NCBI GenBank assembly: GCA_020744225.1
Contig: JAGMWG010000005.1
Location: forward strand, 1,612,001-1,676,000
Direction of reading: 5' to 3'
Origin: Paraphoma chrysanthemicola
Lineage: Eukaryota; Ascomycota; Dothideomycetes; Pleosporales; Phaeosphaeriaceae
DNA: 64,000 nucleotides
Part shown: positions 1 to 9,396 of the stretch, piece by piece
Layout: the number at the start of each line of letters is the position of its first letter
Numbering within the stretch: position 1 is the first letter of the stretch
Notes under the pieces: model-generated
The model's input: only the letters and a program-made list of their open reading frames with translations
The model's database searches: none
What the model was told of the DNA's origin: nothing
Made by a program: the position numbers and the translations under genes

Positions 1-515
1 GCAACAACTTTGCTCTCATCCCGCTCAGGTACAGGGTAGTCCACAGGGTATGGCTCTCGACCCTCTCCGCTCTCCGTTGGATATCCCTCTTCGACCCACT
101 TCTTGAAGTTGTTCAAAACATGAACGTTCTCGTGTCCAAAAACTTTCAGCGTCCAACCGACTCTCGGCGCACTGAAGATGCCCAACTCTTTGCTGTCGTA
201 CACGACCACGCTGTCTTCTCGTCGGATGCCCATGCGCTTCATGGCGTCTGCGAATTCTTTTGGAGGAGGCAACATGTGAGGATACGGCGAGTATGGGTCT
301 TTGACTGCGTCGAGATCGAAGAAGCGCGCGTGTGGTATGCGCTGTTCGAGGAAGGTTGTGTAGCCGTCACGGCCATCGTTTGGTAGAAACCACGATGCGC
401 ACAGAGGGATGACGCGGGGAGCTGTTGATAGCTTGCTATGGACATTCTTCTGGAGAACTGTGTTCAATTGGGCCGGAGTGACAAGGTAGGAGTCGAGCGT
501 GTACTGAGTGGACAT
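1..515 (-). CDS. thiosulfate/3-mercaptopyruvate sulfurtransferase (rhodanese), 3' part outside window
   Basis: Reads leftward from the ATG at 515 and stays open to the left edge, giving about 171 residues of the N-terminal half. The visible protein has the features of the inactive first rhodanese domain of eukaryotic two-domain sulfurtransferases: it starts MSTQYTLDSYLVTPAQL, followed by ARFFDLDAV, DPYSPYPHMLP, SVVVYDSKELGIFSAPRVG and a WTLKVFGHENVHVL strand. Enzymes of this family move a sulfane sulfur from mercaptopyruvate or thiosulfate to a thiol acceptor; the yeast relative Tum1 feeds tRNA thiolation. The catalytic cysteine sits in the second domain, beyond the window, so activity cannot be judged. 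No intron is needed in the visible part. No clear mitochondrial presequence precedes the motif region. Confidence 0.85.
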   Translation of the reverse strand, partial: MSTQYTLDSYLVTPAQLNTVLQKNVHSKLSTAPRVIPLCASWFLPNDGRDGYTTFLEQRIPHARFFDLDAVKDPYSPYPHMLPPPKEFADAMKRMGIRREDSVVVYDSKELGIFSAPRVGWTLKVFGHENVHVLNNFKKWVEEGYPTESGEGREPYPVDYPVPERDESKVV

Positions 516-1081
516 ATTGCGTCTTGCGCCAATTGCAGCAATAGGCCGCATTGAAGACGAAAGTTGTGAGAGAGGCCGCATAGAGCAGCGAAAGCTTGAG
601 ACGAACATGGCGGAAGCTGCGTCGTATGATCAAGTGTTAGTTCAGTGATTAGTGTGAGCGATGGGAGGAGCTTGTGGAAAAGGTGCGATAGAGCTCCTCC
701 GAGCTTTGATATGGAATGCAGCTCTTGCGCAATTTGAGGGGAAGCTGCAAGCTGCCCGTTGCCCGTTGAGCTTGTGATCGGCTTGCTGCCGATCGTCTGG
801 CCGAGACTGGGCCCAGTTTGCTCCGCCGAAAGCTGACTGTTCCTAACATTATCGCCGCGTTGCTTGCGACTCTGTGACGAGAGCGACATCGCAGTGGTGT
901 CAGTGTGGTCCTCTCTGCCGTCATCCCCGCCATGTGGAGCTACACTTGGACCCTGGCTTGACAGCTGCCACCGACACACCGCCCTGGATTCTGCCGGCCT
1001 AGCATGAGTCGTGTTTGTTTTCGTCTTCCATCCCACCTACGAATACACGGATACCACGACCCACCTGTACGACAAACCAAT
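516..1081. other. divergent intergenic region
   Basis: 566 bp between the leftward sulfurtransferase and rightward APC11. It should hold both promoters. Overlapping open frames here are not protein-like; no TATA element is obvious. Confidence 0.5.
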
Positions 1082-1546
1082 ATGAAGGTCACGATACGAG
1101 AATGGAACGCGGTCGCCGCCTGGCGCTGGGACATGCCCGACGATGATGTATGCGGGATCTGCCGGAATCCATACGACAGCACCTGCTCCAAGTGCAAGTT
1201 TCCCGGCGATGAGTGTCCGCTGTGTATGTTCGCCACCTTGAGATGCTTTGACTGGTCTAACAGGATCTAGTACTCGGAGAATGCAATCATTCCTTCCACA
1301 TGGTACGCGACTGACACCTCCGGACCTGAGATGCCCAGCTGACGACCGACCTAGCACTGTATCTTCTCATGGCTGAAGCAAGAGAGCTCCCAGGAGAAAT
1401 GTCCCATGTGTCGTCAGCGTAAGAGTGTCCCCGCAGTACAAGCCAGGCATCACTAACTTCTTCTCGCAGCATTCAAGTCGAAGAGTCAAGACGCGCCAAC
1501 CGAGAACCCACAACAGGCTCAAGAGCCTGTCACCAGCCCGCTCTGA
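1082..1546 (+). CDS. apc11: anaphase-promoting complex RING-H2 subunit Apc11
   Basis: Four exons (1082-1223, 1271-1302, 1355-1418, 1470-1546) join in frame to a 104-residue protein, the normal size for Apc11. It begins MKVTIREWNAVAAWRW and has the RING-H2 ligands in order: CGIC near residue 24, CSKC, CPL, then GECNHSFHMHCIFSWL and the terminal CPMC pair. These bind zinc and recruit the E2. Apc11 is the catalytic RING of the cyclosome, which ubiquitinates cyclin and securin at anaphase. All three introns are 47-52 nt with GT-AG ends, and each joint falls inside the RING where the family motif is continuous only after splicing, so the model is strong. The C-terminus is a short polar tail after the last zinc ligand. 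Confidence 0.95.
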
Positions 1547-1901
1547 GCCGCCATCATGTCAAATATGGACACGGAGTACCAGATTTTGAAGAGAGTCGAA
1601 ACTTTATAAACACAATGAGGAAGATCAAGTTGTTGTTGGCGAAGCGCTGGAGCCAGCCTTTTGAAAGGATGAGGAATAGGTAACCGGAGTCGATATGATA
1701 CCCAAGAAGAGCATGAGCAGTATCTGAGGACTTACCGGAGTATTGATTTCCTGAATTATACTCTTCCTTGCCGCGCCCGCACACATACACATTCACATGC
1801 TTCCGCGCACGGGCCGCTTCTTTATCGATAGGACCAGCGTTACTTGTAGCTCCCGCAGCTCCGACTAGCTTCCGCATTCCAGCCTTCCGCCTACAATCAG
1901 A
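1547..1901. other. intergenic, nothing coding seen
   Basis: 355 bp between APC11 and the next rightward gene. It should carry the APC11 terminator and the next promoter; no motif stands out. Confidence 0.4.
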
Positions 1902-2762
1902 ATGTCGCTCGACCCAAGTCATTCAAGATCGCCATCAAGACCACGCGCTGCAATATCACCACGGTCTCCTCTACTCCATCACTTCGATGATCCTCCAGAC
2001 GAATCGTACGAACAGCCGCACCCCGAAGATGGTCACGATGACGACGAGATCCAATACCGGGAGCCTGGCTCCGAGCAAACGCTGCTGCCTCCGCCGAACT
2101 TCAGACCGTTCTTTACGCTGATCGAAGACACGACCTCGGGCGAGCACTACCATCCCTACGTCCACTACATCTTCGATGACGATGACCCTGTCATGGTCAC
2201 AGCCGCCTCGATGCGCGGACTGGGGTTGGACGATACAAAGTACTTGCCACAGGATACACAGCATGACGGGGAGAAGCAGGACAGCCAGGGAGGAGACAGC
2301 GAAGACGGCGACGAATCACCAGTAGAGTCGCCTCTGCCGCCACCTATACCAGGCGTGAAGGAGCACTACCTGATAGTTGATCTCGGCACGGACGGGCGGA
2401 CAGTGGTAGGAGCGCAGTCGCTGTCATCAGAATGGCAAATCACGGACACAAACATACGCATCGCGCCGTCATTCGACGAGAGCTCGCCAGACCAAGGGTA
2501 CATGTTGCGAATTGAAGGTATAGAGGTTTCCGGTAAACACAAAGGCAAAGGAAAGGGCCAGACTGGAAATGACAGATTAAGCGGAGCGCGAGACAAGAGT
2601 CAAGGCGATATATTTGGAGCGATGGATAGCCTGGTGCACGAAGTTGAAGGTGGCCTGGGGATAGCCGCCAAGATAGGCAGCAGGAGGTCGGTAGAGGAGC
2701 AAGAGACTGGTACTGAAGTGCGTACAGCGCACGAGGAGAAAATTTTGAGCGGTGATTTATGA
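1902..2762 (+). CDS. conserved-looking hypothetical protein, acidic and partly disordered
   Basis: Uninterrupted 286-codon frame with the ATG at 1902 directly after a pyrimidine-rich leader. The first 60 residues are Pro/Ser/Asp-rich and look disordered. Two segments look folded: around residues 65-110 (NFRPFFTLIEDTTSGEHYHP then VHYIFDDDDPVMVTAA) and 150-205 (EHYLIVDLGTDGRTVVGAQS through GYMLRIEGIEV). Between them lies an acidic linker of roughly 40 residues. The C-terminal 80 residues are Lys/Gly/Glu-rich. I do not recognise a named family. Spacing and codon choice are like the neighbours, so I take it as a real gene. It follows APC11 on the same strand, which says nothing specific in a fungus. 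Confidence 0.75.
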   Translation: MSLDPSHSRSPSRPRAAISPRSPLLHHFDDPPDESYEQPHPEDGHDDDEIQYREPGSEQTLLPPPNFRPFFTLIEDTTSGEHYHPYVHYIFDDDDPVMVTAASMRGLGLDDTKYLPQDTQHDGEKQDSQGGDSEDGDESPVESPLPPPIPGVKEHYLIVDLGTDGRTVVGAQSLSSEWQITDTNIRIAPSFDESSPDQGYMLRIEGIEVSGKHKGKGKGQTGNDRLSGARDKSQGDIFGAMDSLVHEVEGGLGIAAKIGSRRSVEEQETGTEVRTAHEEKILSGDL

Positions 2763-3182
2763 TACCCCAACGGATTCGAGGCGATTGAAGCTCGCAATGC
2801 ATCCATACAATTCAGAGATGGCAATTTGGCTATGTCCTGCAAACATGTCTTCTATGGTCAGCGAGCATGCGGTAGCTTTCTGGTGACGAGTGCCGAGTGC
2901 CACTCTTGCCTTTGCATCGGGGCATAGTTCCGCGAGCTCACTATTAGTCAAGATCTAGCATCATCATTGTAGACTTCCTCTAGCCTGTGCCCTGTGTCAT
3001 GCTATTTGCACAAAGAGGTTCAGTATAGATCCATGGTAAGCCAGCACGAATACCTGCAGCACCCTCATCCGAGTCAATAGGGTCAGCCGATCATGCGCCA
3101 TTTGCCTGATTGCTGTGGTGTGGGGACTGCCCCCAAAGGACGAAGAATCAAATCAATTGACTTACTAAACGCCTATCTTCCT
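2763..3182. other. intergenic between convergent genes
   Basis: 420 bp shared by the 3' ends of the hypothetical gene and the leftward flavin-domain gene. No credible coding sequence or repeat seen. Confidence 0.4.
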
Positions 3183-4135
3183 TTACGGATGCTTACCCTC
3201 TGCCTTCGTTACCCCCTCTTGCTTTCCTTCCAGGTCTTCCTCCCTTCTAGCATTCATCCCCCGATTCGCCCTCACACTCCCCTCCAGCCCCGCCAGCATA
3301 CTCTTACTCTCCCCCGGCACCCTCATTTCAAACGTCTCCCGCACGACCGCATACTCGTAATACCCACACCGCGCAATCGGCTGCGTCTTGCTCACATCAA
3401 TCTTCCCATTCGTCAACACGCCTTCATCAATATGTATCCCAACAACCTTCCCAATCACTACGTCCACAGCGCCCATGGGCGGGTTTCCAGGGAGTCGGAG
3501 GGTGGTGTAGTGCTCGCACTCAAATCGCACGGGACTGCGCGCGACCATGGGAACTGCAGATTTTCCAACCCGCACGAGCGTGCTATCCACTTTCTCCAGT
3601 CCGGCATGTGTGAATTCATCAATGTCAGGACCGACGTCTTCGGCAGTAGCATTCACGGCTTCGCGCAGGTCCCAGGTAGCTAGGTTCCAGCAAAACACGC
3701 CTGTCGCTTCGGCGTTCACGACTGAGTCTTTTTGTTGGGCCGAAGCGGTTTGGTTCGCGCTGAACATGACGTATGGTGGGTCGAAGGTCAGGTTGTTGAA
3801 TTGGCTGTAGGGTGCGAGGTTGGCAGTGCCGCTGATGGAGAGGGTGGAGATCCATCCAATGGGACGGGGGAGGACGCAGGCCTGATTGGGATAGTGAGTT
3901 GGAGGTGGAGGCGAGAATGGCAATCAAGTTGGCGGTGGTAAATAAGACAGGACAGATGGAAAGGGAAAGTATATTGAGATTCATGAGGCAAGAGCAGGGC
4001 TGATTGGATAAGAGCAATCAAGAGCGCAGCTTTGATTGATGCGCATGAAGCATAATACAACTGAACTTGAAGCACACATACCTTGAACGGATCATGCGGA
4101 AGTCCATGGTCTTCTTTTCCCGGTTGATAGAACAT
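3183..4135 (-). CDS. flavin reductase-like FMN-binding split-barrel protein
   Basis: Two exons: 4082-4135 and 3183-3881, with an intron of 200 nt (donor GTATGT, acceptor CAG). Spliced product is 250 residues starting MFYQPGKEDHGLPHDPFK, then CVLPRPIGWISTLS, NLAPYSQFNNLTFDPPYVMF, the pattern of the FMN-binding flavin-reductase-like family (DIM6/NTAB type). The PRPIGW element and the SxFN-like segment line the FMN pocket in that family. The second half carries VIGKVVGIHIDE and ends in a charged tail. Substrate is unknown; relatives are usually annotated only as flavin reductase-like. An ATG 33 bases further upstream (4168) is in frame and would add 11 residues; I prefer 4135 because MFYQPG is the usual start of such proteins. 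Without the intron the frame could start at 3923, but then the N-terminal motif is lost. Confidence 0.8.
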
Positions 4136-4765
4136 GTTGACGAGATCCCCACTCAATCTCAATTCCAAGCTCCTACAATATTCAACTTATGGATACTCCT
4201 TCTGTCTTTGTGCGAGTCACAAGAGTTATATACACAAGTTGATGAAAGCTCAGCTATGTGAGCTAATTAACACCGAGGTCAACAAGGACATTTCTCGGAT
4301 GTCAATATCAACGATACGGTGGAAAGCCTTACCAGAACGCGGGGAACATTGATCGGCAACGATAGACGGGCTCTAACAGCGTTGAAAGCCACTAATTAAT
4401 GCACGTACCGAACTTTTGCAGCTCCGATAGGACAACAGATCTACCCCATCTGCAACTTCTTTACGAGCAGCGCAGATAGATGCGACTGGGGCTAGAGTAG
4501 TAGAGACAGCATTGATGTAATAGCCTAGAGGCCTTCGATGCATTATAGAGTTTGTATCGATAACGTGACCTCACGCGAAGGCATATAGTGTTCCACCGGA
4601 GACGTCAAGGTGCAGTAATGCGGAACGATTTCTGCTTTGAGCGTAGCTTGATTTCTACATCTAGATGTCGTCGTTGTGAGCCAGCATACATATTAATATA
4701 TACACTGCTCAAGCTCCGTCGAAGTCCTTTGAGCTACGAACCGGTGCCTCCGCCCAGACATTGAG
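4136..4765. other. divergent promoter region
   Basis: 630 bp between the flavin-domain gene and the SDR gene. A TATATA element at about 4697-4702 lies some 65 bp before the SDR start and is the likely core promoter. Nothing else recognised. Confidence 0.4.
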
Positions 4766-5488
4766 ATGTCACAAACAATTCTCATAACTGGCTCATCATC
4801 CGGTCTCGGTCTCGCTTTTCTCAAACACTACGCCTCACTCCCATCAACGTCTCACATCATCGCACTCGACTTGAATCCTTTACCAATATCCATAGAAACG
4901 ACGACCAAAATTTCTTCGCACAAGATCGACATCATCAACCAATCCGAACTGCAAACCCTCGCCGCCAGCCTCCGAAACACTCCAATCGACCTGCTCCTCC
5001 ACTGCGCAGGGATCCGCGGCCTCGTGCCAGCCATTGCCGAGCAACAGAGAGATGTTGCAGCCGCAGAAACATACACAGTCATGAAGCCAGTTATAATGCT
5101 ACGGACGTTCGAGATCAACACCATCGGGACATTCAACGTCATGACTACATTCCTGCCTAATCTGCTTGTCGCACGCGATCCAAAGGTCATCATCCTCTCG
5201 TCGCGCATGGGGTCTGTAGCGTCGAACATATCTGGCGGCGGTTATGCGTATCGAGCGAGTAAAGCTGCGCTTAACGCCGTGGTGAAGAGTCTGAGTATTG
5301 ACGTATCGGATGTGGCGTTCTTATTACTGCACCCGGGACGAGTAGAGACGGGGTTGGTGGCGTGGAAAGAAGAGGGGGCGATTAGTGTCGAGGAGAGCTT
5401 GGGAGATTGCTTGCGTGTGATCGAGGGGTTGAAGAGAGAGGACAGTGGGAAACTGGTGGATCGGTTCGGAGCGGAGATACCCTGGTGA
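4766..5488 (+). CDS. short-chain dehydrogenase/reductase, C-factor-like
   Basis: Intronless 240-residue classical SDR. The Rossmann cofactor motif TGSSSGLG is at residues 8-15, the CAG of the NAG-type motif at 80-82, the catalytic serine in ILSSRMGS near 145, and the YxxxK pair is Y162/K166 (YRASK). An HPGRVETGL segment follows, like the PG motif after the catalytic tyrosine. The acidic residue after the second strand (ALDLN, D35) suggests NAD rather than NADP, which is inference. Length and the sniffer/CsgA-like layout fit cytosolic carbonyl reductases of unknown substrate. A TATA-like element lies about 65 bp upstream. No partner genes nearby suggest a pathway. Confidence 0.88.
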   Translation: MSQTILITGSSSGLGLAFLKHYASLPSTSHIIALDLNPLPISIETTTKISSHKIDIINQSELQTLAASLRNTPIDLLLHCAGIRGLVPAIAEQQRDVAAAETYTVMKPVIMLRTFEINTIGTFNVMTTFLPNLLVARDPKVIILSSRMGSVASNISGGGYAYRASKAALNAVVKSLSIDVSDVAFLLLHPGRVETGLVAWKEEGAISVEESLGDCLRVIEGLKREDSGKLVDRFGAEIPW

Positions 5489-5680
5489 GGTAGCAAGTTT
5501 TTCAACTGTCCATTCGAATGTAACGGTGCGTCGTTCGCCAAACGCCTGTGCGAAATGGGTATCTATGTAAAACAGACGTGCGCATATGAGTCTAAATGAC
5601 GGGAAAAAGCTGTGTTCAAGAACGCCGAGTGCTGAAGACAGAGAAGGGTGCGTGAAGCGTGAAGTTGCAATTCAAGGCTA

Positions 5681-8511
5681 TCAAATGCCGAACTTTTCTC
5701 GCAAAAACTCTTTGACTTGGGGGTTGCCACAACCCATCTTTTCTGGGGTTGGAAGCGAAATGACTTCAAGTCCTTCAAGTGATCGCGCTCTGCTGACTGC
5801 AAGAACATTAGCATTTGAATTGACGACGAGAGCATGCAACTCACGAGCAACATAGGCCTGCCCTTCTTCAAAGGCCTTGCCAAGGTCCACTCTGACCCTG
5901 TTGAGAGTCATGCCCTGTTGCTGTTAGCACAGTGCCACCTGGTCAAGGGTATTGTCTGCTTACCTGGCTCTTGTGCGTAGTCATCGCCCAAGCTGCCATC
6001 AACGGGATCTGTGTCCTAGAAAGTAAACTATGTGGTGCCTTGTCGCCGAGCTCGTTGACGGTGCAGTCTGCGTATATGGTTCGGGTGACACCATTAAGGA
6101 AAGTGACAATAGGCCACTTGTTGAAAGGTGCTTGCTTGATGAAATCCTTCATCTGCTGTTCACGAAACGCGGCATAGTCACCCACAAGTGGGGCACCCAT
6201 ATGTGCGACATCTGAGTCTTTGCCCTTGCCAGCAGCTTTGGGCATCTTGTTGGGGTCGTAATCTTCGAAACCTTGGATCGTACCCTGTGATCCATTGACG
6301 AGGCCGGCGGTGAGGTCCAGATTATGCAGCAAAACAACCAGCATCCCCTTTTTGAGTTGCATTTGCGGCTCATAGCGATGATCTGCAAGAGCTTGTAGCG
6401 AACGGCCGTCTGCCGCTGTAACCTTCTTTGACTCTAGATTCCGATGATCTTCATTCCATTTGAAGTGATCTAGGCATACGTATGTCCGAGCTTGAGATCT
6501 CAGCTTGTTGAACATGTCGTCGTTGACGCGCTTGACCTCGGCGCGGGTGGGAAACAGCATAATGGCATTGCGTGTTTGATGCTCATGTTTCAAGAGCAGC
6601 TCCCGGTCCTTAGCAAGAAGAGAATTTCCTGAAGGTATACACGTCAGTGTCGATCCAGAGGCTCGGAAAAGTCAATGTACCTATTCGAAGTTTCTGTAAT
6701 ATGTCGATGAATACTTTGTCCGATTGTCGATGTATTGTGCTCAAGTTCACGTGCGCGAAATCACACTCCTCCCATGCTTGGCTTCTGAAAGCCCATTTGT
6801 CGATGTCCAAATATATTCCATGCGTTCGGCATCGGTACTCCGCGCCATCTTTTAGCTTGGCGAGCTCTTTTCCGCACTGAATACAGTGCCCGAATGGTTT
6901 CACGGGCGGAAGCTGACAGAAGTCGCCAGTCACAATAAGCTGAACCCCGCCAAAGGCCCGTCCATTGCCTCTGGCCTCCTTCATGACAGCGTTCAACCGC
7001 TCGAAGTGTAAGTTTTCAACCATGCTGATCTCGTCTACGACGAGCACATCAGTCTCCTTCATTCGCCGAGAGACGAATTTGCCATGACCAGCCTTCTTGA
7101 GGTCTTCAAGAGGCCTTTTATGATGGTCGGGGGTCCAGCCAGCATAAGTCCATGTCGTTGAGCCATTGATGTCAAGCGCAGCTCGCCCAGTTGGCGCTAC
7201 AATGTCGACTCGCATTCCAATTTCCCGAAAGCGTTTCACGAATGACTTCAATACCGTCGATTTACCACATCCGGCAGAGCCGGTGTAGAATACATTACGC
7301 CCGCTGAGGATAAGATCAACAAGATCAGCTTGCTCTTTGCAGAGCGGAGGGTCGACGATGGGAACAACGTCAGAAATGGCGTCGTTAGTCCTTGCTCTGT
7401 ATTGCTGTAGGTCGGCTATGGTTGTGGCAGGTGCATGCGGGACGAGACCAGGGGCTTGAAAAGGATTCTGCATGCCATTCGGAACCGCGGGCGTACTCAG
7501 TCCACCAGGCGGAAAGAGTGCTCTTTCTGCCGACTTCCTGGAGTCGGCGGGCAGAACTGAAGATGGCGTGTCAGTCGTGTGGCTCGCGCGTGCGAAACCA
7601 CCAGCCGAGCTTATTTGTGGGTTGGCGATATTTCTGTTCTGCTCAAGCCATGTTAGTGCCTCCCAGTGGGTAGCAAACCCTTGATGTTTGGCTCCCGAAT
7701 ATCCCTTGATCTGTGTTTCGACATCGGCCCAGTGCTTGTATATCCCTGGCCCATGTCCGGCAGCCACTGCGTAGTAGTTCTTCTTCTTCTTTCGGGACGA
7801 TTTCGTCCTCTTCTCTTCCTCTGGACTAGAAGGTATTTCAAGCGGGTCGTGCTGTGTTCCCCGAGATTGCCCCAACATGTCCATTTGAGTCACTTCGCGT
7901 GATGTTCTCGGTGGAGGTGGAGCAGCCATAGCTGGATGTTGCTGTTCGAATCGGGTGGACCCGGGTAGTGAAGGTAGGGAGGAGTATGTAGGCGGATTTT
8001 GTGCTGCATACTGGAACTCGATCGGCTGATAAGTGCCGGTGGATGATACGTAGGCCATTTCACTTCTTTGAGGCATGCTATAGGTTGGTTGAGCACTCGT
8101 ATTGTGTTGCGGGGATAATGGAGCAGAACATGTCGGCGTTCCGGTCGTTCGTATGCGTTTATCCTCTGTGGGAATTTGTCGAGATTCGTGGTGCTTTCGC
8201 TTCCTGTCGTTCGGCTCTCCGCCATTTAGCATAGCGTCTGCCATTGGCGGTATGTTCTCGTGATTCTCGGGCCTTGGGTACGGCGGTTCGGCAGGGTATT
8301 TCGGAAAGTGCCTCGATGGGGCATATTGCGAGGAAGCGTGCTGTGCGGGAGGATGCGCGAATTGGGTGGTCCGCGAAACTTCGTATGCGGCATTCACAGC
8401 GTTGTCTGCGATAAGTTGTCAGCTTCCATCATTTACGTCGTGGCCAGCTCGTGGGGAATGTTCACACTCATACGGCAGCGGGTGGCGGTACGAGTCGTTA
8501 GGCCAACTCAT
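5681..8511 (-). CDS. Pif1-family DNA helicase with N-terminal RNase H1-type hybrid-binding (viroplasmin) domain
   Basis: Five exons: 8466-8511, 6681-8405, 5964-6628, 5845-5914, 5681-5796; 873 residues. The ATG at 8511 (MSWPNDSYRHPL) is chosen because the large exon has no ATG upstream of its conserved part and a 60-nt GT-AG intron joins it in frame. After a disordered region, residues 225-272 (NYYAVAAGHGPGIYKHW to THWEALTWLEQN) match the small domain that binds RNA/DNA hybrids in RNase H1. The helicase core follows: Walker A GSAGCGKST at 391-399, APTGRAA, DEISM, GDFCQLPPV, LSTIHRQ, then MTTHKSQGMT and YVALSRARSLEGL, both completed only after splicing. A CX2C-X14-CX2H insert follows GDFCQLPPV. 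Such helicases unwind 5' to 3' and act on G-quadruplexes, telomeres and stalled forks; the hybrid-binding domain suggests R-loop substrates (inference). Confidence 0.9.
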
Positions 8512-9396
8512 AATTCTATAATTCTATATCGCAATGGGGGTGCTCAGTCCAACATTTCGGCAGACGCGTTCGCGAGCCTGCAGCCAGTCGCGAAGCTCAC
8601 ACGAAATCATGCGCTAAATTAGCTGCCGCGCCTCCCGCAAATGCGGGGCGCCGTCTCTCCTGCATATGTGCTGTGTCATGACACCGTGGTCGACATAATC
8701 GTTATTGAGAGCCGTGTTTGACATGTGGACAGAATTGGGTGGGTTGAGGTCTGAATTGGTGTAGTATGGCGATGTACTGGGCAGTGTTCGCAGAAGGAGG
8801 AAGGATTGAAGTGCACTGCAAGTTTGGTCAGCCTTGAACATTGATGTAACACTTCATGACAGCCAATATTGGCCTGTTGGGGCACAGGTTGATCGTGTCA
8901 AGGAACCTGCAAGGACATCAAGAAGCTGTCGAGGATGGCAAACACCGCTGAGCATGCCCAGAGGAGGCTCAATGGTAAAGAGCCTCCCAACGGTGATGGC
9001 ATGATCGAGCAGTGATTGCGACGCGAGTCATCCTCGCCCGGATGTTTCTCTTTCTGAATTTCAGCTAGGTTTCATGTATTATGACTACGATCCCGTCTCT
9101 ACCCTTCATGTCTCGACTTCCTCGTCCACACGGTCGTAGTCAATGTAATCAACTTTTGCATCTTCTGCTTACAAGACAGTGATTGGCTGATGCAGAAGCT
9201 TGAATACCCTCAGCATACTTTGACCTGTCACAATACATGCGCGAAAGTGTCTGAAGCTATACAAAATGCCTTATACCCATTTGATGGGGTGGGGTCGAGG
9301 GTTGGGCGCTCACAAAATATTCCAGCACATGGTGCACCCACGCCATCAGACAGACACGAACAACGCGACAACTCCTGGTCTGGAGAGATTGAAATT
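8512..9396. other. intergenic region with one orphan exon-like stretch
   Basis: 885 bp between the helicase start and the end of RRN9. At 8914-9015 on the plus strand, after a CTGCAAG acceptor-like site, 33 codons run to a stop with protein-like composition (DIKKLSRMANTAEHAQRR at its start). A short ATG frame at 8767 could be its first exon through a weak GTGCAC donor. I cannot establish a gene. Confidence 0.3.

Noticed and set aside
464..1236. Overlapping minus-strand frames of 94-190 codons between the sulfurtransferase and APC11
   Set aside because: They overlap each other and both genes, have low-complexity Ser/Thr/Pro content and match no family.
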